A stretch of 64,000 nucleotides of DNA from Capnocytophaga periodontitidis (GTDB lineage: Bacteria; Bacteroidota; Bacteroidia; Flavobacteriales; Flavobacteriaceae): the NCBI RefSeq assembly GCF_016126015.1, contig NZ_JAEFDB010000007.1:58825-122824 (forward strand), in the 5' to 3' direction. The notes under the pieces are model-generated. The model was not told the DNA's origin. It saw nothing but the letters and a program-made list of their open reading frames with translations, and made no database searches. Shown here piece after piece: positions 1-7,746 of the stretch (its first letter is position 1; each line of letters opens with the position of its first letter). The translations under genes and the position numbers were made by a program.

Positions 1-212
1 TTAAATATGTCCCTAATTTTATCTTTCGCTTCATTGTAATCCCATATCTTTACTATTTCACTAAACAATTCATTAGATGATTGTTTGTTAAGACTTTTTT
101 TATCGTAATTGTACAACTCTAAAAAAGCTATAGCATTAGTTTTATTGCTAAAAATTTTCTTAACAATATCTTGGTCAATTGTTCTTTTTATATCCCTAAT
201 ATCATTCATCAT
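1..212 (-). CDS. Hypothetical protein, 3' end outside the window
   Basis: An open frame of 70 codons starts at ATG 212-210 (or the adjacent ATG 209-207) and runs off the left edge without a stop. The start overlaps the last codons of ftsW in another frame, so it should be translationally coupled to ftsW. The visible N-terminus is rich in Lys, Asn, Ile and Asp, has no signal peptide or membrane segment, and matches no family I recognise. It is more AT-rich than murD and ftsW. murG is the usual gene here in bacterial division clusters and this is clearly not MurG, so it may be a later insertion. It is a gene mainly by its open frame and tight overlap. Confidence 0.5.
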   Translation of the reverse strand, partial: MMNDIRDIKRTIDQDIVKKIFSNKTNAIAFLELYNYDKKSLNKQSSNELFSEIVKIWDYNEAKDKIRDIF

Positions 213-1431
213 TAGTGTTTTTCTTCATTTGGCGGAGAGCGCTTTCGGCGAGTTCTTCTTCTATATCGGCTTCAGTTTTGTCTTTTTCCATTTTGCCGTC
301 TTTACGTTTTTGAGCACTTACGGAAAGTATGCATCCTAAAGCTATACAAGTTACTAAAAATGAAGTTCCTCCACTACTGATAAGTGGGAGGTTTTGCCCT
401 GTAACTGGGAAGAGTTCTACTGCTACTCCCATATTGATAACTGCTTGCAGGAGTATAGGGATGCCTAAGCCTAACACTAACAACTGACCGTATAGGGTGG
501 GTGCTTTGAGTGAAATTGCTACAATGCGAACGAGCAATAGTATGTAGAGTAACATTATGAATATAGCTCCTACAGTTCCCCATTCTTCGGTGATGATAGC
601 AAAGATAAAGTCGGAGGAGCTTTGAGGGAGGAAGTTTTTCATTGTGCTTTTGCCAGGGCCTTGACCTAACCCTATTCCTTTGGCTATGGCCATTTTAGAG
701 CGTTCAATTTGGTAACCTTCTTTTTCGTCGTCACCGGCGGTAAAGGATTCGATACGGCTCATCCAAGTATCGACCCTATTAGGCATTACTTCGGGGAAAG
801 CTTTTACAAACAAGAAGAAAACTCCCATAAAAGCAATGGCTATAAGCATAGCCGAGAGTATGTGTTTCATTGGGAATTTACCTAAGAACGATAGAATTAC
901 CACCGAAGTGAGTATGAGTACGGCGGTAGAGAGGTTAGATATCATAATCAAGCCTGAGATGAGTCCTACCGGCACCCATAGGGGTAAGAAAGTTTCTTTG
1001 AAAGTGAGTTTTTTGCCGTAATTCTTAGCTAAATAGGAAGCTACATAAGCCATTAGTACAACTAAAGCGAGTGCTGAAGGCTGAAATGAAATTCCCCAGA
1101 CACTGAGCCAACGGCTGGCGTTAGCACCTTCGATAGTAGTTCCTTTGAGGAGTGTGATAAGCAAGAGAAGCACCACAACAGGAAGTAGTAATTTTGACCA
1201 AACGCGAAATTGAGCATAAGGGCGCTTGTGTACCAAATAAAGAATTGTATAACCTCCTGCAACAAAAACTAAATGTTTGACGAGATAGCCTATAGTTGTT
1301 CCTTTCCCAACAACATACACCAAGTTTGTACTAGTGCTATAGACTGCTGGGAGAGAAGCGAGTGTGAAGAGCAGGATAGTTACCCATAGTCCTCGGTCTC
1401 CTTTGATGTGTGTAGAGAGCCATTCTTGCAT
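202..1431 (-). CDS. ftsW: Lipid II polymerase / division protein FtsW (SEDS family)
   Basis: A 409-residue polytopic membrane protein of the FtsW/RodA/SpoVE family. These are peptidoglycan glycosyltransferases that polymerise lipid II at the septum together with a class B penicillin-binding protein. Family marks are the many hydrophobic segments, the conserved stretch before the last helices (MGVAVELFPVTGQNLPLISSGG) and the GLGQGPGKS-type extracellular segment. The C-terminal tail is charged and cytoplasmic. I start it at ATG 1431; the codon before is an in-frame GTG. It lies 11 bases after murD, so the two are one operon. FtsW rather than RodA is chosen because of the murD neighbour; the fold alone does not separate them, and no other SEDS gene is in the window. 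Confidence 0.88.
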   Translation of the reverse strand: MQEWLSTHIKGDRGLWVTILLFTLASLPAVYSTSTNLVYVVGKGTTIGYLVKHLVFVAGGYTILYLVHKRPYAQFRVWSKLLLPVVVLLLLITLLKGTTIEGANASRWLSVWGISFQPSALALVVLMAYVASYLAKNYGKKLTFKETFLPLWVPVGLISGLIMISNLSTAVLILTSVVILSFLGKFPMKHILSAMLIAIAFMGVFFLFVKAFPEVMPNRVDTWMSRIESFTAGDDEKEGYQIERSKMAIAKGIGLGQGPGKSTMKNFLPQSSSDFIFAIITEEWGTVGAIFIMLLYILLLVRIVAISLKAPTLYGQLLVLGLGIPILLQAVINMGVAVELFPVTGQNLPLISSGGTSFLVTCIALGCILSVSAQKRKDGKMEKDKTEADIEEELAESALRQMKKNTNDE

Positions 1432-1445
1432 CACCTAAACAGAGA

Positions 1446-2789
1446 TTACAAGCGAGCTACAGCTGCTTTAAATTGGTCGCCACGATCTTCGTAGCTTTTG
1501 AATAAATCGAAACTTGCACAAGCTGGAGAAAGCAGTACGGTATCTCCTTCGGTAGCAAACTTTTTGGCGATTCTCACGGCTTCGTCCATAGATTGGGTTT
1601 CTATCATTTCTTTTCCGCTATTGCTAAAAGAGCGCAAAATAGGTTCGTTATCAACGCCTAAGCACACGATAGCTTTTACTTTTTCGTGTACATAGGGTAA
1701 CAAGGCGTTGTAGTCGTTGCCTTTGTCTTGACCTCCTACTATCCACACGATAGGGGTTTTAATGGTATCGAGGGCAAAATACACTGAGTTTACATTGGTT
1801 GCTTTAGAGTCGTTTACATAAGTAACGCCGTCTACCACTTTTACTTCTTCGAGGCGATGGTCGGCACCTTTAAATCCTTTGAGGCTGTCGCGCAAAGAGT
1901 TGTTGCGAATATTTACCAAGCGGGCTGCTACACTTGCAGCCATTGTGTTTTTGATATTGTGTTTACCACGCAAGCTGATTTCTTTTACATCGATTTCAGT
2001 AGTTTCAGCAGTTTGATTTTCTAACATAATGTGTATTTTGTTATCTTTTAGGAAAGCTCCGTAGGGGAGTTCTTTTTCTATGGAAAAGGGTATGAGTTTA
2101 GCTTTTAGGGTATGGTGTTGTAACCATTCTTCAATCACTGGGTCATCGGCATCGTAGATGAGGTAATCGCTTTCGGTTTGATTCATCGCGATGCGGAATT
2201 TAGAGGCGATATAGTTCTCGAACTTGTAGTCGTAGCGATCTAAATGGTCGGGGGTGATGTTGAGCAGTATTGCGATATGAGGGGCGAAATGCTCAATACC
2301 ATCCAACTGAAAGCTACTAATTTCAAGTACATAATAGGGTGGATTTTCGGTAGCTACCAATTCGGCAAAGCTATAGCCTATATTGCCGCCTAAGCCTACT
2401 TGCAAACCTGCTTCTTTAAAGATGTGATGAGTGAGCAAGGTAGTGGTGGTTTTACCATTACTGCCGGTGATGCCCACAATGAGACTATGTGTATACTCAC
2501 TGGCAAATTCAATTTCCGAGATAATGCGGATACCTTTTTCGCGAGCTTTTTTCACGATAGGGGCTTTATCGGGGATGCCAGGGCTTTTCATAATGACATC
2601 GGCAGAGAGGATTTTCTCTTCGGTGTGGGTACCTTCTTCCCATTCTATTCCCTCGTTAGTGAGGGTTTCGCGATAGTGAGGTTTAAGGGAATTTTTATCG
2701 GAAAGGAATACCTCCCAACCTTTTTGTTTACCCAAAATTGCGGTACCTACACCGCTCTCACCACCGCCTAATATTACTAAGCGTTTCAT
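1446..2789 (-). CDS. murD: UDP-N-acetylmuramoylalanine--D-glutamate ligase
   Basis: A 447-residue cytoplasmic Mur ligase that adds D-glutamate to UDP-MurNAc-L-Ala using ATP. The N-terminal Rossmann-like domain begins with VILGGGESGVG, the ATP-binding loop GSNGKTTTT is at about residues 109-117, and the C-terminal ligase domain carries the DSKATN and LSPACASFD motifs typical of MurD. Length is normal. It is the first gene of the leftward murD-ftsW unit and has its own promoter at 2831-2860. mraY, which usually comes just before murD, is not upstream, so the division cluster is split here. Confidence 0.96.
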   Translation of the reverse strand: MKRLVILGGGESGVGTAILGKQKGWEVFLSDKNSLKPHYRETLTNEGIEWEEGTHTEEKILSADVIMKSPGIPDKAPIVKKAREKGIRIISEIEFASEYTHSLIVGITGSNGKTTTTLLTHHIFKEAGLQVGLGGNIGYSFAELVATENPPYYVLEISSFQLDGIEHFAPHIAILLNITPDHLDRYDYKFENYIASKFRIAMNQTESDYLIYDADDPVIEEWLQHHTLKAKLIPFSIEKELPYGAFLKDNKIHIMLENQTAETTEIDVKEISLRGKHNIKNTMAASVAARLVNIRNNSLRDSLKGFKGADHRLEEVKVVDGVTYVNDSKATNVNSVYFALDTIKTPIVWIVGGQDKGNDYNALLPYVHEKVKAIVCLGVDNEPILRSFSNSGKEMIETQSMDEAVRIAKKFATEGDTVLLSPACASFDLFKSYEDRGDQFKAAVARL

Positions 2790-2830
2790 TCTTAAATCCT
2801 TTAATACTAAGGAGTACTATTATTTTGGGG

Positions 2831-2860
2831 CAAAGGTAAGAATAATTTGTCAATTAGCAA
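2831..2860 (-). promoter_or_regulatory. Promoter of murD-ftsW
   Basis: Read leftward, a -7 element TACCTTTG (complement of 2831-2838) is preceded by TTG (complement of 2858-2860) with 19 bases between. This matches the Bacteroidota sigma-A form TTG-N19/20-TAnnTTTG. The TTG lies inside an 8-base repeat array. Confidence 0.7.
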
Positions 2861-2885
2861 ATTTGGAAATTAGCAAATTTGGAAA
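2846..2885. repeat. 8-base tandem array, 5 units
   Basis: Units TTTGTCAA, TTAGCAAA, TTTGGAAA, TTAGCAAA, TTTGGAAA follow each other without gaps. This is one of eleven arrays of this class in the window (consensus TTNGCNAA, a palindrome). Confidence 0.85.
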
Positions 2886-3174
2886 TTTACTTCTATTCCG
2901 AGTTTGTCTGAAAAAGTTTTTTTCTTTAAGGGCGTTTGCAGCACATACCCAGCTATCGCTGGCTTTCCTACACAACATAGTCTGAAAAATGATTGATTAT
3001 CAGAATAATCAACTTTAGTAAAGTGTGATACTTTGCCAAAGTATAGGACATAAATACGATTTTGGGACTTTTTCTGAAAAAATATCTAATACTTCTTACT
3101 ATTATAGCCTTTATTTCCAAGACATATAAGTTATTGTTTTAAATACAAACGCCGTGTGTTGTTTGAATATTTTT
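2886..3174. other. Intergenic stretch between divergent murD and a small membrane protein gene
   Basis: No convincing gene is seen in the 448 bases from 2790 to 3237. Beyond the two promoters and the repeat array it holds GGGCGTTTGCA at 2930-2940, which equals one arm of the palindromes at 19456 and 29380, a small hairpin CCAGC-TATC-GCTGG near 2950-2963, and the imperfect inverted repeat ACTTTAGTAAAGT / ACTTTGCCAAAGT near 3011-3043. Confidence 0.5.
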
Positions 3175-3204
3175 TTGTTGGTTTACTAATTATCTGTATC
3201 TTTG
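3175..3204 (+). promoter_or_regulatory. Promoter of the small membrane protein gene
   Basis: TTG at 3175-3177, 19 bases, then TATCTTTG at 3197-3204. This is a full match to the Bacteroidota promoter. The start codon follows 33 bases later. Confidence 0.7.
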
Positions 3205-3237
3205 CGTTTTGTAACCAACATAATAGAATATCATACT

Positions 3238-3414
3238 ATGAATAAGAATACAGTTTTGGGGTGGGCAACCCTTATAATGATTGTAGTAGGCTTAGGGCTT
3301 ATCGCCTTGGGAGCTTTTAAATACAACGAAGTTGCAGGCTTTGGCTTTGGAGCTGTAGGCATTGGTTTCTTCGCTATTGCGTGGGTGTTCAATGCCCTTA
3401 AAGGAAGAGTGTAA
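3238..3414 (+). CDS. Small two-helix membrane protein (CAL67264-like)
   Basis: A 58-residue protein starting at ATG 3238. An upstream in-frame TTG at 3202 lies inside the promoter -7 element and is not a credible start. Two hydrophobic segments (about residues 8-24 and 32-50) are joined by a short polar turn, and the end is NALKGRV. The sequence recalls a small membrane protein widespread in Flavobacteriia that databases name CAL67264 family; that is from memory. Function is unknown. It has its own promoter and is followed by gapN after a repeat array, so the two are probably cotranscribed. Confidence 0.75.
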   Translation: MNKNTVLGWATLIMIVVGLGLIALGAFKYNEVAGFGFGAVGIGFFAIAWVFNALKGRV

Positions 3415-3417
3415 TAA

Positions 3418-3465
3418 TTAGCTAATTTGTCAATGAGCAAATTGGCAAATTTACAAATCGACAAA
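3418..3465. repeat. 8-base tandem array, 6 units, reaching the gapN start
   Basis: Units TTAGCTAA, TTTGTCAA, TGAGCAAA, TTGGCAAA, TTTACAAA, TCGACAAA fill nearly the whole gap between the two genes. The first base of the gapN ATG is the last base of the array. Confidence 0.85.
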
Positions 3466-5042
3466 TGAATATGATTCCAGAACAATTTCAAGTAAAACCG
3501 TTTCGCCAAGAGACTTATCTCATTGATGGCGAACTCCGTGAGTGGAAAGGTGAGTTCACGGATATTTATTCCACTATTTCATCTACTGAAAAGTATGCAC
3601 ACACACTCTTAGGCAGTGTACCTTCGCTGGGTGAAAGCGATGCTTTAGAAGCTTTACATTCGGCTACTGAGGCTTATAACAAGGGCAAAGGTTTATGGCC
3701 TACAATGAAAGTTAAAGACCGCATCAGCGCTATGCTCAAGTTTGTAAAACAGATGGAAAAACAACGCGATGAGGTGGTAAAACTGATGATGTGGGAAATT
3801 GGTAAAAATTTAGATGACTCTCGCAAAGAGTTTGACCGTACGGTAGAATACATCTATGACACTATCAACGCTTATAAGGAACTTGACAACGAATCGTCTA
3901 AATTTGTACGACGTGATGGGGTGTATGCTCTTATTCGTCGTGGCCCTTTAGGGGTTGTGCTCTGTTTAGGTCCTTACAACTACCCACTAAATGAGACTTT
4001 TGCGCTTATCATTCCCGCACTTATTATGGGTAATACCGTTATTTTCAAGCCTGCTAAACACGGGGTATTACTCTTTACGCCTCTGTTAGAAGCTTTCCAA
4101 AATTCTTTTCCTCGTGGGGTAATCAACATTCTCTATGGGCGTGGTCGCACAGTAGCTCCGCCTATTATGCAAAGTGGCAAAGTGGATGTATTGGCGCTCA
4201 TAGGCAACAGCAAAACAGCTATTGCACTACAAGACCAGCACCCTAAGAAAAATCGCTTGCGCCTTGTTTTTGGCTTGGAAGCTAAAAACCCAGGGGTTAT
4301 CCTCCCCGATGCTAACTTAGATTTAGCAGTAGACGAATGTGTAAAAGGAGCCTTATCGTTTAACGGACAGCGTTGTACAGCATTGAAAATTCTTTATGTA
4401 CACGCTAAAATAAAAGATGAGTTTTTGAAGCGTTTTGCTGAAAAAGTAGATGCCCTTAAATTCGGTAATCCGTGGGAAGAGAAAGTAGCCCTCACTCCCC
4501 TACCCGAGGTAGAAAAACCTGCTTTCTTACAAGAACTCATAGATGATGCGCTTGCTAAAGGGGCTACCATTCAGAACAAAAAAGGCGGTGAACGCACGGA
4601 TAACTTTATCTTCCCAGCAGTACTCTACCCTGTTTCTAAGGATATGAGAGTGTACAATGAGGAGCAATTTGGCCCACTTGTACCTGTAAAACCTTTCTCT
4701 AACATCAATGAGATTATTGATGAGATTTCGGATTCTAAATACGGACAGCAAATCAGTTTGTTTGGTGAAGACCCTCACGAGCTTTCTCCACTAATTGATA
4801 TGTTAGTGAATATGCTTTGCCGCGTGAATTTGAACAGTTTATGTCAGCGAGGTCCAGATGTATTCCCGTTCACTGGTAGAAAAGATTCGGCTGTGGGCAC
4901 ATTAAGTGTACACGATGCCTTGCGCTCATTCTCTATCCGTACTTTTGTATCGTTCCAAAACAACGATTACAACGACAAGATAGTAGAGAATTTATTGCGT
5001 ACTGGTGCGTCTAACTTCATCAATACAGATTATATTCTTTAG
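3465..5042 (+). CDS. gapN: NADP-dependent non-phosphorylating glyceraldehyde-3-phosphate dehydrogenase
   Basis: A 525-residue aldehyde dehydrogenase superfamily protein. The catalytic cysteine is C304 in GQRCTA and the general-base glutamate is E272 in FGLEAKNP; the Rossmann part with PYNYPLNE is intact. The GAPN assignment rests on resemblance to the long flavobacterial proteins annotated so, which oxidise glyceraldehyde-3-phosphate directly to 3-phosphoglycerate and make NADPH. Substrate is inference from family. ATG 3465 is used; ATG 3471 is equally possible. The TAG stop is itself the last three bases of the first unit of a 7-base repeat array. Confidence 0.85.
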   Translation: MNMIPEQFQVKPFRQETYLIDGELREWKGEFTDIYSTISSTEKYAHTLLGSVPSLGESDALEALHSATEAYNKGKGLWPTMKVKDRISAMLKFVKQMEKQRDEVVKLMMWEIGKNLDDSRKEFDRTVEYIYDTINAYKELDNESSKFVRRDGVYALIRRGPLGVVLCLGPYNYPLNETFALIIPALIMGNTVIFKPAKHGVLLFTPLLEAFQNSFPRGVINILYGRGRTVAPPIMQSGKVDVLALIGNSKTAIALQDQHPKKNRLRLVFGLEAKNPGVILPDANLDLAVDECVKGALSFNGQRCTALKILYVHAKIKDEFLKRFAEKVDALKFGNPWEEKVALTPLPEVEKPAFLQELIDDALAKGATIQNKKGGERTDNFIFPAVLYPVSKDMRVYNEEQFGPLVPVKPFSNINEIIDEISDSKYGQQISLFGEDPHELSPLIDMLVNMLCRVNLNSLCQRGPDVFPFTGRKDSAVGTLSVHDALRSFSIRTFVSFQNNDYNDKIVENLLRTGASNFINTDYIL

Positions 5043-5077
5043 GAGTTAGGAATTAGAAATTAGAAATTAGAAATTAG
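5043..5077. repeat. 7-base tandem array after gapN, 5 units
   Basis: Units GAGTTAG, GAATTAG, then AAATTAG three times. Each unit ends in TAG, so successive units put a stop into all three frames just after the gapN stop. Confidence 0.85.
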
Positions 5078-5083
5078 TGATAT

Positions 5084-5120
5084 AACAAAAAAGCTGTCTC
5101 AAAAGACAGCTTTTTTTGTT
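5084..5120. terminator. Bidirectional terminator between gapN and the RNA methyltransferase gene
   Basis: The stem AACAAAAAAGCTGTCT pairs with AGACAGCTTTTTTTGTT across the loop CAAA. There are A and T tracts on both sides, as expected between two convergent genes. Confidence 0.9.
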
Positions 5121-5129
5121 ATTTATCAA

Positions 5130-6290
5130 TTATTCTTTATTCATTGTTTTTTTGCTTCCTTCATACATTTTGTACTGTAACAATCGGCTTTCTAATTTAC
5201 CATTGAAAAGTTTAATTTTGCGGGTGGGGCGCAAGCCTACATATTTCATTCCCTCTAAATTAGCGGTGATAAACCACGCTTCGGTATTGGGGTAATTGCG
5301 TTTGAGAGTGTTGCCTATAGAAGAGTACAACTGTTCAGTATCAGCTTGCAAGCGCTCGTTGTAAGGGGGGTTGAACACTATATGCAAGGGTTTTTGTTTA
5401 TCTTCTTTTTCAGTTGTAAAAAAGTCCTTTTGGAATACTTGGATATAGTCACCAAGATCGGCATTTGCAAGGTTATCTTTTGCTTTGGCTACTGCCGAAG
5501 GCGCCTTGTCATAACCTATAATTTGATAGTGAAACTCACGTATTTTCTTGATACAACTACCAAAAATAAGATTGAAGAGGTTCTCATCAAAATCTTTCCA
5601 ACGTTCAAAAGCAAATTCTTTGCGGTGTACATTGGCTGGAATATTACAAGCAATCATCGCTGCCTCAATAAGGAAAGTACCACTACCACACATAGGGTCG
5701 AGGAAGTCACATTGCCCTTGCCAACCGCTCATTATCAGTATGCCTGCCGCTAATACCTCGTTGATAGGTGCTATATTAGTAGCTGTACGGTAACCGCGTT
5801 GGTGGAGAGAAGCCCCTGAGCTATCAAGTGATACAATCACCTCATTGCGCTGGATATGAATGTGAATTGCCACATCGGGGTGGAGCACATCTACACTGGG
5901 GCGACGACCTGTAGCGTTGCGAAAAGCATCGGCGATAGCATCTTTAGCTTTGAGAGCTACATATTGCGTATGGTTGAATATCTCGGTTTGCAGGGTTGCT
6001 GTTACAGCAAAAGTTTGGCTAAGATCCAAAACTTCCTGCCAATTGAAGTCGTAGAGTTTTTGGTAATACTCTTTTTCGTTGCGGATGTAGAAAGAGTGGA
6101 TAGGTTTGAGGATTTTTAGGGCGGTGCGCAAGCAGAGATTTGCTTTGTACATAAAGCCCTTATCGCCTTCAAATTGGACGCTGCGCACACCTTTAGTTAC
6201 GTGCATAGCACCTAAATTGCGAAGTTCGTCAGCCAATATATCTTCAAAACCGAAGAAAGTTTTGGCTACCATTTTATAATTTTTTTCCAT
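5130..6290 (-). CDS. THUMP-domain class I RNA (guanine-N2) methyltransferase, RlmL/YpsC type
   Basis: A 386-residue protein: an N-terminal THUMP RNA-binding domain (about 1-160) followed by a Rossmann methyltransferase domain with SAM-binding motif DPMCGSGTF and catalytic NPPY. This is the arrangement of the proteins that methylate G2445-type positions of 23S rRNA; the second methyltransferase half of E. coli RlmKL is absent. ATG 6290 is chosen because the longer frame would start at TTG 6308; ATG 6272 is also possible. The exact target nucleotide cannot be told from sequence. Confidence 0.88.
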   Translation of the reverse strand: MEKNYKMVAKTFFGFEDILADELRNLGAMHVTKGVRSVQFEGDKGFMYKANLCLRTALKILKPIHSFYIRNEKEYYQKLYDFNWQEVLDLSQTFAVTATLQTEIFNHTQYVALKAKDAIADAFRNATGRRPSVDVLHPDVAIHIHIQRNEVIVSLDSSGASLHQRGYRTATNIAPINEVLAAGILIMSGWQGQCDFLDPMCGSGTFLIEAAMIACNIPANVHRKEFAFERWKDFDENLFNLIFGSCIKKIREFHYQIIGYDKAPSAVAKAKDNLANADLGDYIQVFQKDFFTTEKEDKQKPLHIVFNPPYNERLQADTEQLYSSIGNTLKRNYPNTEAWFITANLEGMKYVGLRPTRKIKLFNGKLESRLLQYKMYEGSKKTMNKE

Positions 6291-6373
6291 ATTGCTGGTA
6301 ATGTTCAACTAACAATTGCCGATTGCTCATCAACAATTATTTTCAGGCGACAAATGTAATACTTTTTTTTGAA

Positions 6374-6397
6374 TTGGCAAATTTGCTAATTAGCTAA
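6374..6397. repeat. 8-base tandem array, 3 units, upstream of sbcD
   Basis: Units TTGGCAAA, TTTGCTAA, TTAGCTAA. The second unit supplies the -33 TTG of the sbcD promoter. Confidence 0.8.
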
Positions 6398-6413
6398 TTA
6401 TGTAGTATCTTTG
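6383..6413 (+). promoter_or_regulatory. Promoter of sbcD
   Basis: TTG at 6383-6385, 20 bases, then TATCTTTG at 6406-6413. Confidence 0.7.
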
Positions 6414-6441
6414 CCAAAAATATGGAATATAAGGGAATACA

Positions 6442-7665
6442 ATGAACTTTCTACATACTGCCGATTGGCATTTAGGACAAACATTCTACCAATATGACCG
6501 CTACGAAGAACAGCAATTTTTTCTAAACACTCTCCTACAACTACTGGAAACTGAAGCTATTGAGGTACTCCTTATCAGTGGTGATGTGTTCGATACTGCT
6601 AACCCTTCGGTAGCTGCTACTAAACAATTCTATCACTTCTTACACCAAGCTACCGAACGTTTCCCTCACTTACAAATTATTGCTATTGCAGGTAATCACG
6701 ATTCTCCCGTGCGGCTTGAAATGCCCCAGCCTCTTTTAGAAAATACTCAAGTGCACTTAATAGGACACATCAAGCGAAACGAAATTCACGAAATTGACTA
6801 CGATGCTCTTATCCTTCCTCTTTACAGCAAAGGCGAGATTGTAGCTTACTGTCTTGCTGTGCCTTTTCTGCGTTTAGGCGATACACCTAAAACTGATGAT
6901 TTTTCGGATTACAGCAAGGGAATTGCCACTTTTTACCAAGAAATTACCGAAAGAGCTTTGGCTATTGCCAACGGTAAACCGCTGATTGCTATGGGACACT
7001 TACACGCCTCGGGGGCTGAACTCAGCGAAGAAGATACTGCCGAACGTCCTATCATTGGGGGAATGGAGAGTATATCTCCCTCAAGTTTTCCAAAAGCGCT
7101 CCAGTATATTGCTTTAGGGCATATTCACAAAGCACAAGCCTTGGGCGATACACATATACGTTATGCAGGGAGTCCTATCCCTCTTTCGTTTTCTGAAAAA
7201 CACTATACCCACCAAGTTGTAACTTTTTCTATAGAAAACGGATATGTACAGGGCATCAAACCTATTCCTCTACCTATCTATACCCCTTTGCTCAGTATTC
7301 CTGAGCGCGCGCTTCCTCCTGAAGAGGTTTTACATCTTCTCACAGCTTTACCCGAAGCAACAAGTGAGAGTGTAGCTCCCTATTTAGAAGTGAAAGTACT
7401 GCTCAAAGAGCCTGCTCCCGAACTGAAAAATAGCATTCTAAAAACTATTGCTAACAAGCACGTGCGCTTAGCGCGTATTGATGTGCGCTACCAGCAACAA
7501 AACAAAACTCAACAAACAGTTTTACAAAGCGAACTCACCCTCAACGACTTACAGCCTTATGAGGTATTACAGCGCGTATACGAAAACAAATACCACGAAC
7601 CTCTACCCGATTTTTACAAACCCTTGTTTGAAGAGGCAATGGGGTTAGTGGAAAGTGAAGAATGA
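6442..7665 (+). CDS. sbcD: Exonuclease SbcCD subunit D (Mre11-type nuclease)
   Basis: A 407-residue calcineurin-like phosphoesterase. Metal-binding motifs are in order: DWHLG near residue 8, SGDVFD near 46, GNHDS near 90, then GHLH and ALGHIHK. SbcD with the SMC-like ATPase SbcC cuts hairpins and blocked DNA ends. sbcC usually follows directly, but here a porin gene does, so the partner must be elsewhere. The last residues (VESEE) and the TGA stop come from a 7-base repeat array. It has its own promoter at 6383-6413. Confidence 0.93.
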   Translation: MNFLHTADWHLGQTFYQYDRYEEQQFFLNTLLQLLETEAIEVLLISGDVFDTANPSVAATKQFYHFLHQATERFPHLQIIAIAGNHDSPVRLEMPQPLLENTQVHLIGHIKRNEIHEIDYDALILPLYSKGEIVAYCLAVPFLRLGDTPKTDDFSDYSKGIATFYQEITERALAIANGKPLIAMGHLHASGAELSEEDTAERPIIGGMESISPSSFPKALQYIALGHIHKAQALGDTHIRYAGSPIPLSFSEKHYTHQVVTFSIENGYVQGIKPIPLPIYTPLLSIPERALPPEEVLHLLTALPEATSESVAPYLEVKVLLKEPAPELKNSILKTIANKHVRLARIDVRYQQQNKTQQTVLQSELTLNDLQPYEVLQRVYENKYHEPLPDFYKPLFEEAMGLVESEE

Positions 7666-7714
7666 AAAGTGAAAAATCATTAATTGTTAATCGTTAATTA
7701 TCAATTATTAATTG
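7649..7714. repeat. Two 7-base arrays across the sbcD stop and into the porin promoter region
   Basis: The first array (7649-7676) has units TGGAAAG, TGAAGAA, TGAAAAG, TGAAAAA; the sbcD stop opens the third unit. After three bases the second array (7680-7714) has TTAATTG, TTAATCG, TTAATTA, TCAATTA, TTAATTG. It ends directly before the T run leading to the porin -7 element. Confidence 0.85.
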
Positions 7715-7721
7715 TTTTTTG

Positions 7722-7729
7722 TATCTTTG
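7722..7729 (+). promoter_or_regulatory. -7 element of the porin promoter
   Basis: TATCTTTG lies 17 bases before the porin ATG. No TTG stands at the usual 19-20 base distance, where the 7-base array lies. Confidence 0.5.
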
Positions 7730-7746
7730 CCCCCAAATAGAAAAGA

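Noticed and set aside
2400..2771. 123-codon frame on the + strand inside murD
   Set aside because: It lies wholly antisense to the well-supported murD gene, has no promoter and no recognisable protein features.
3202..3237. TTG start for the small membrane protein
   Set aside because: The codon is part of the -7 promoter element TATCTTTG and would precede the transcript start.
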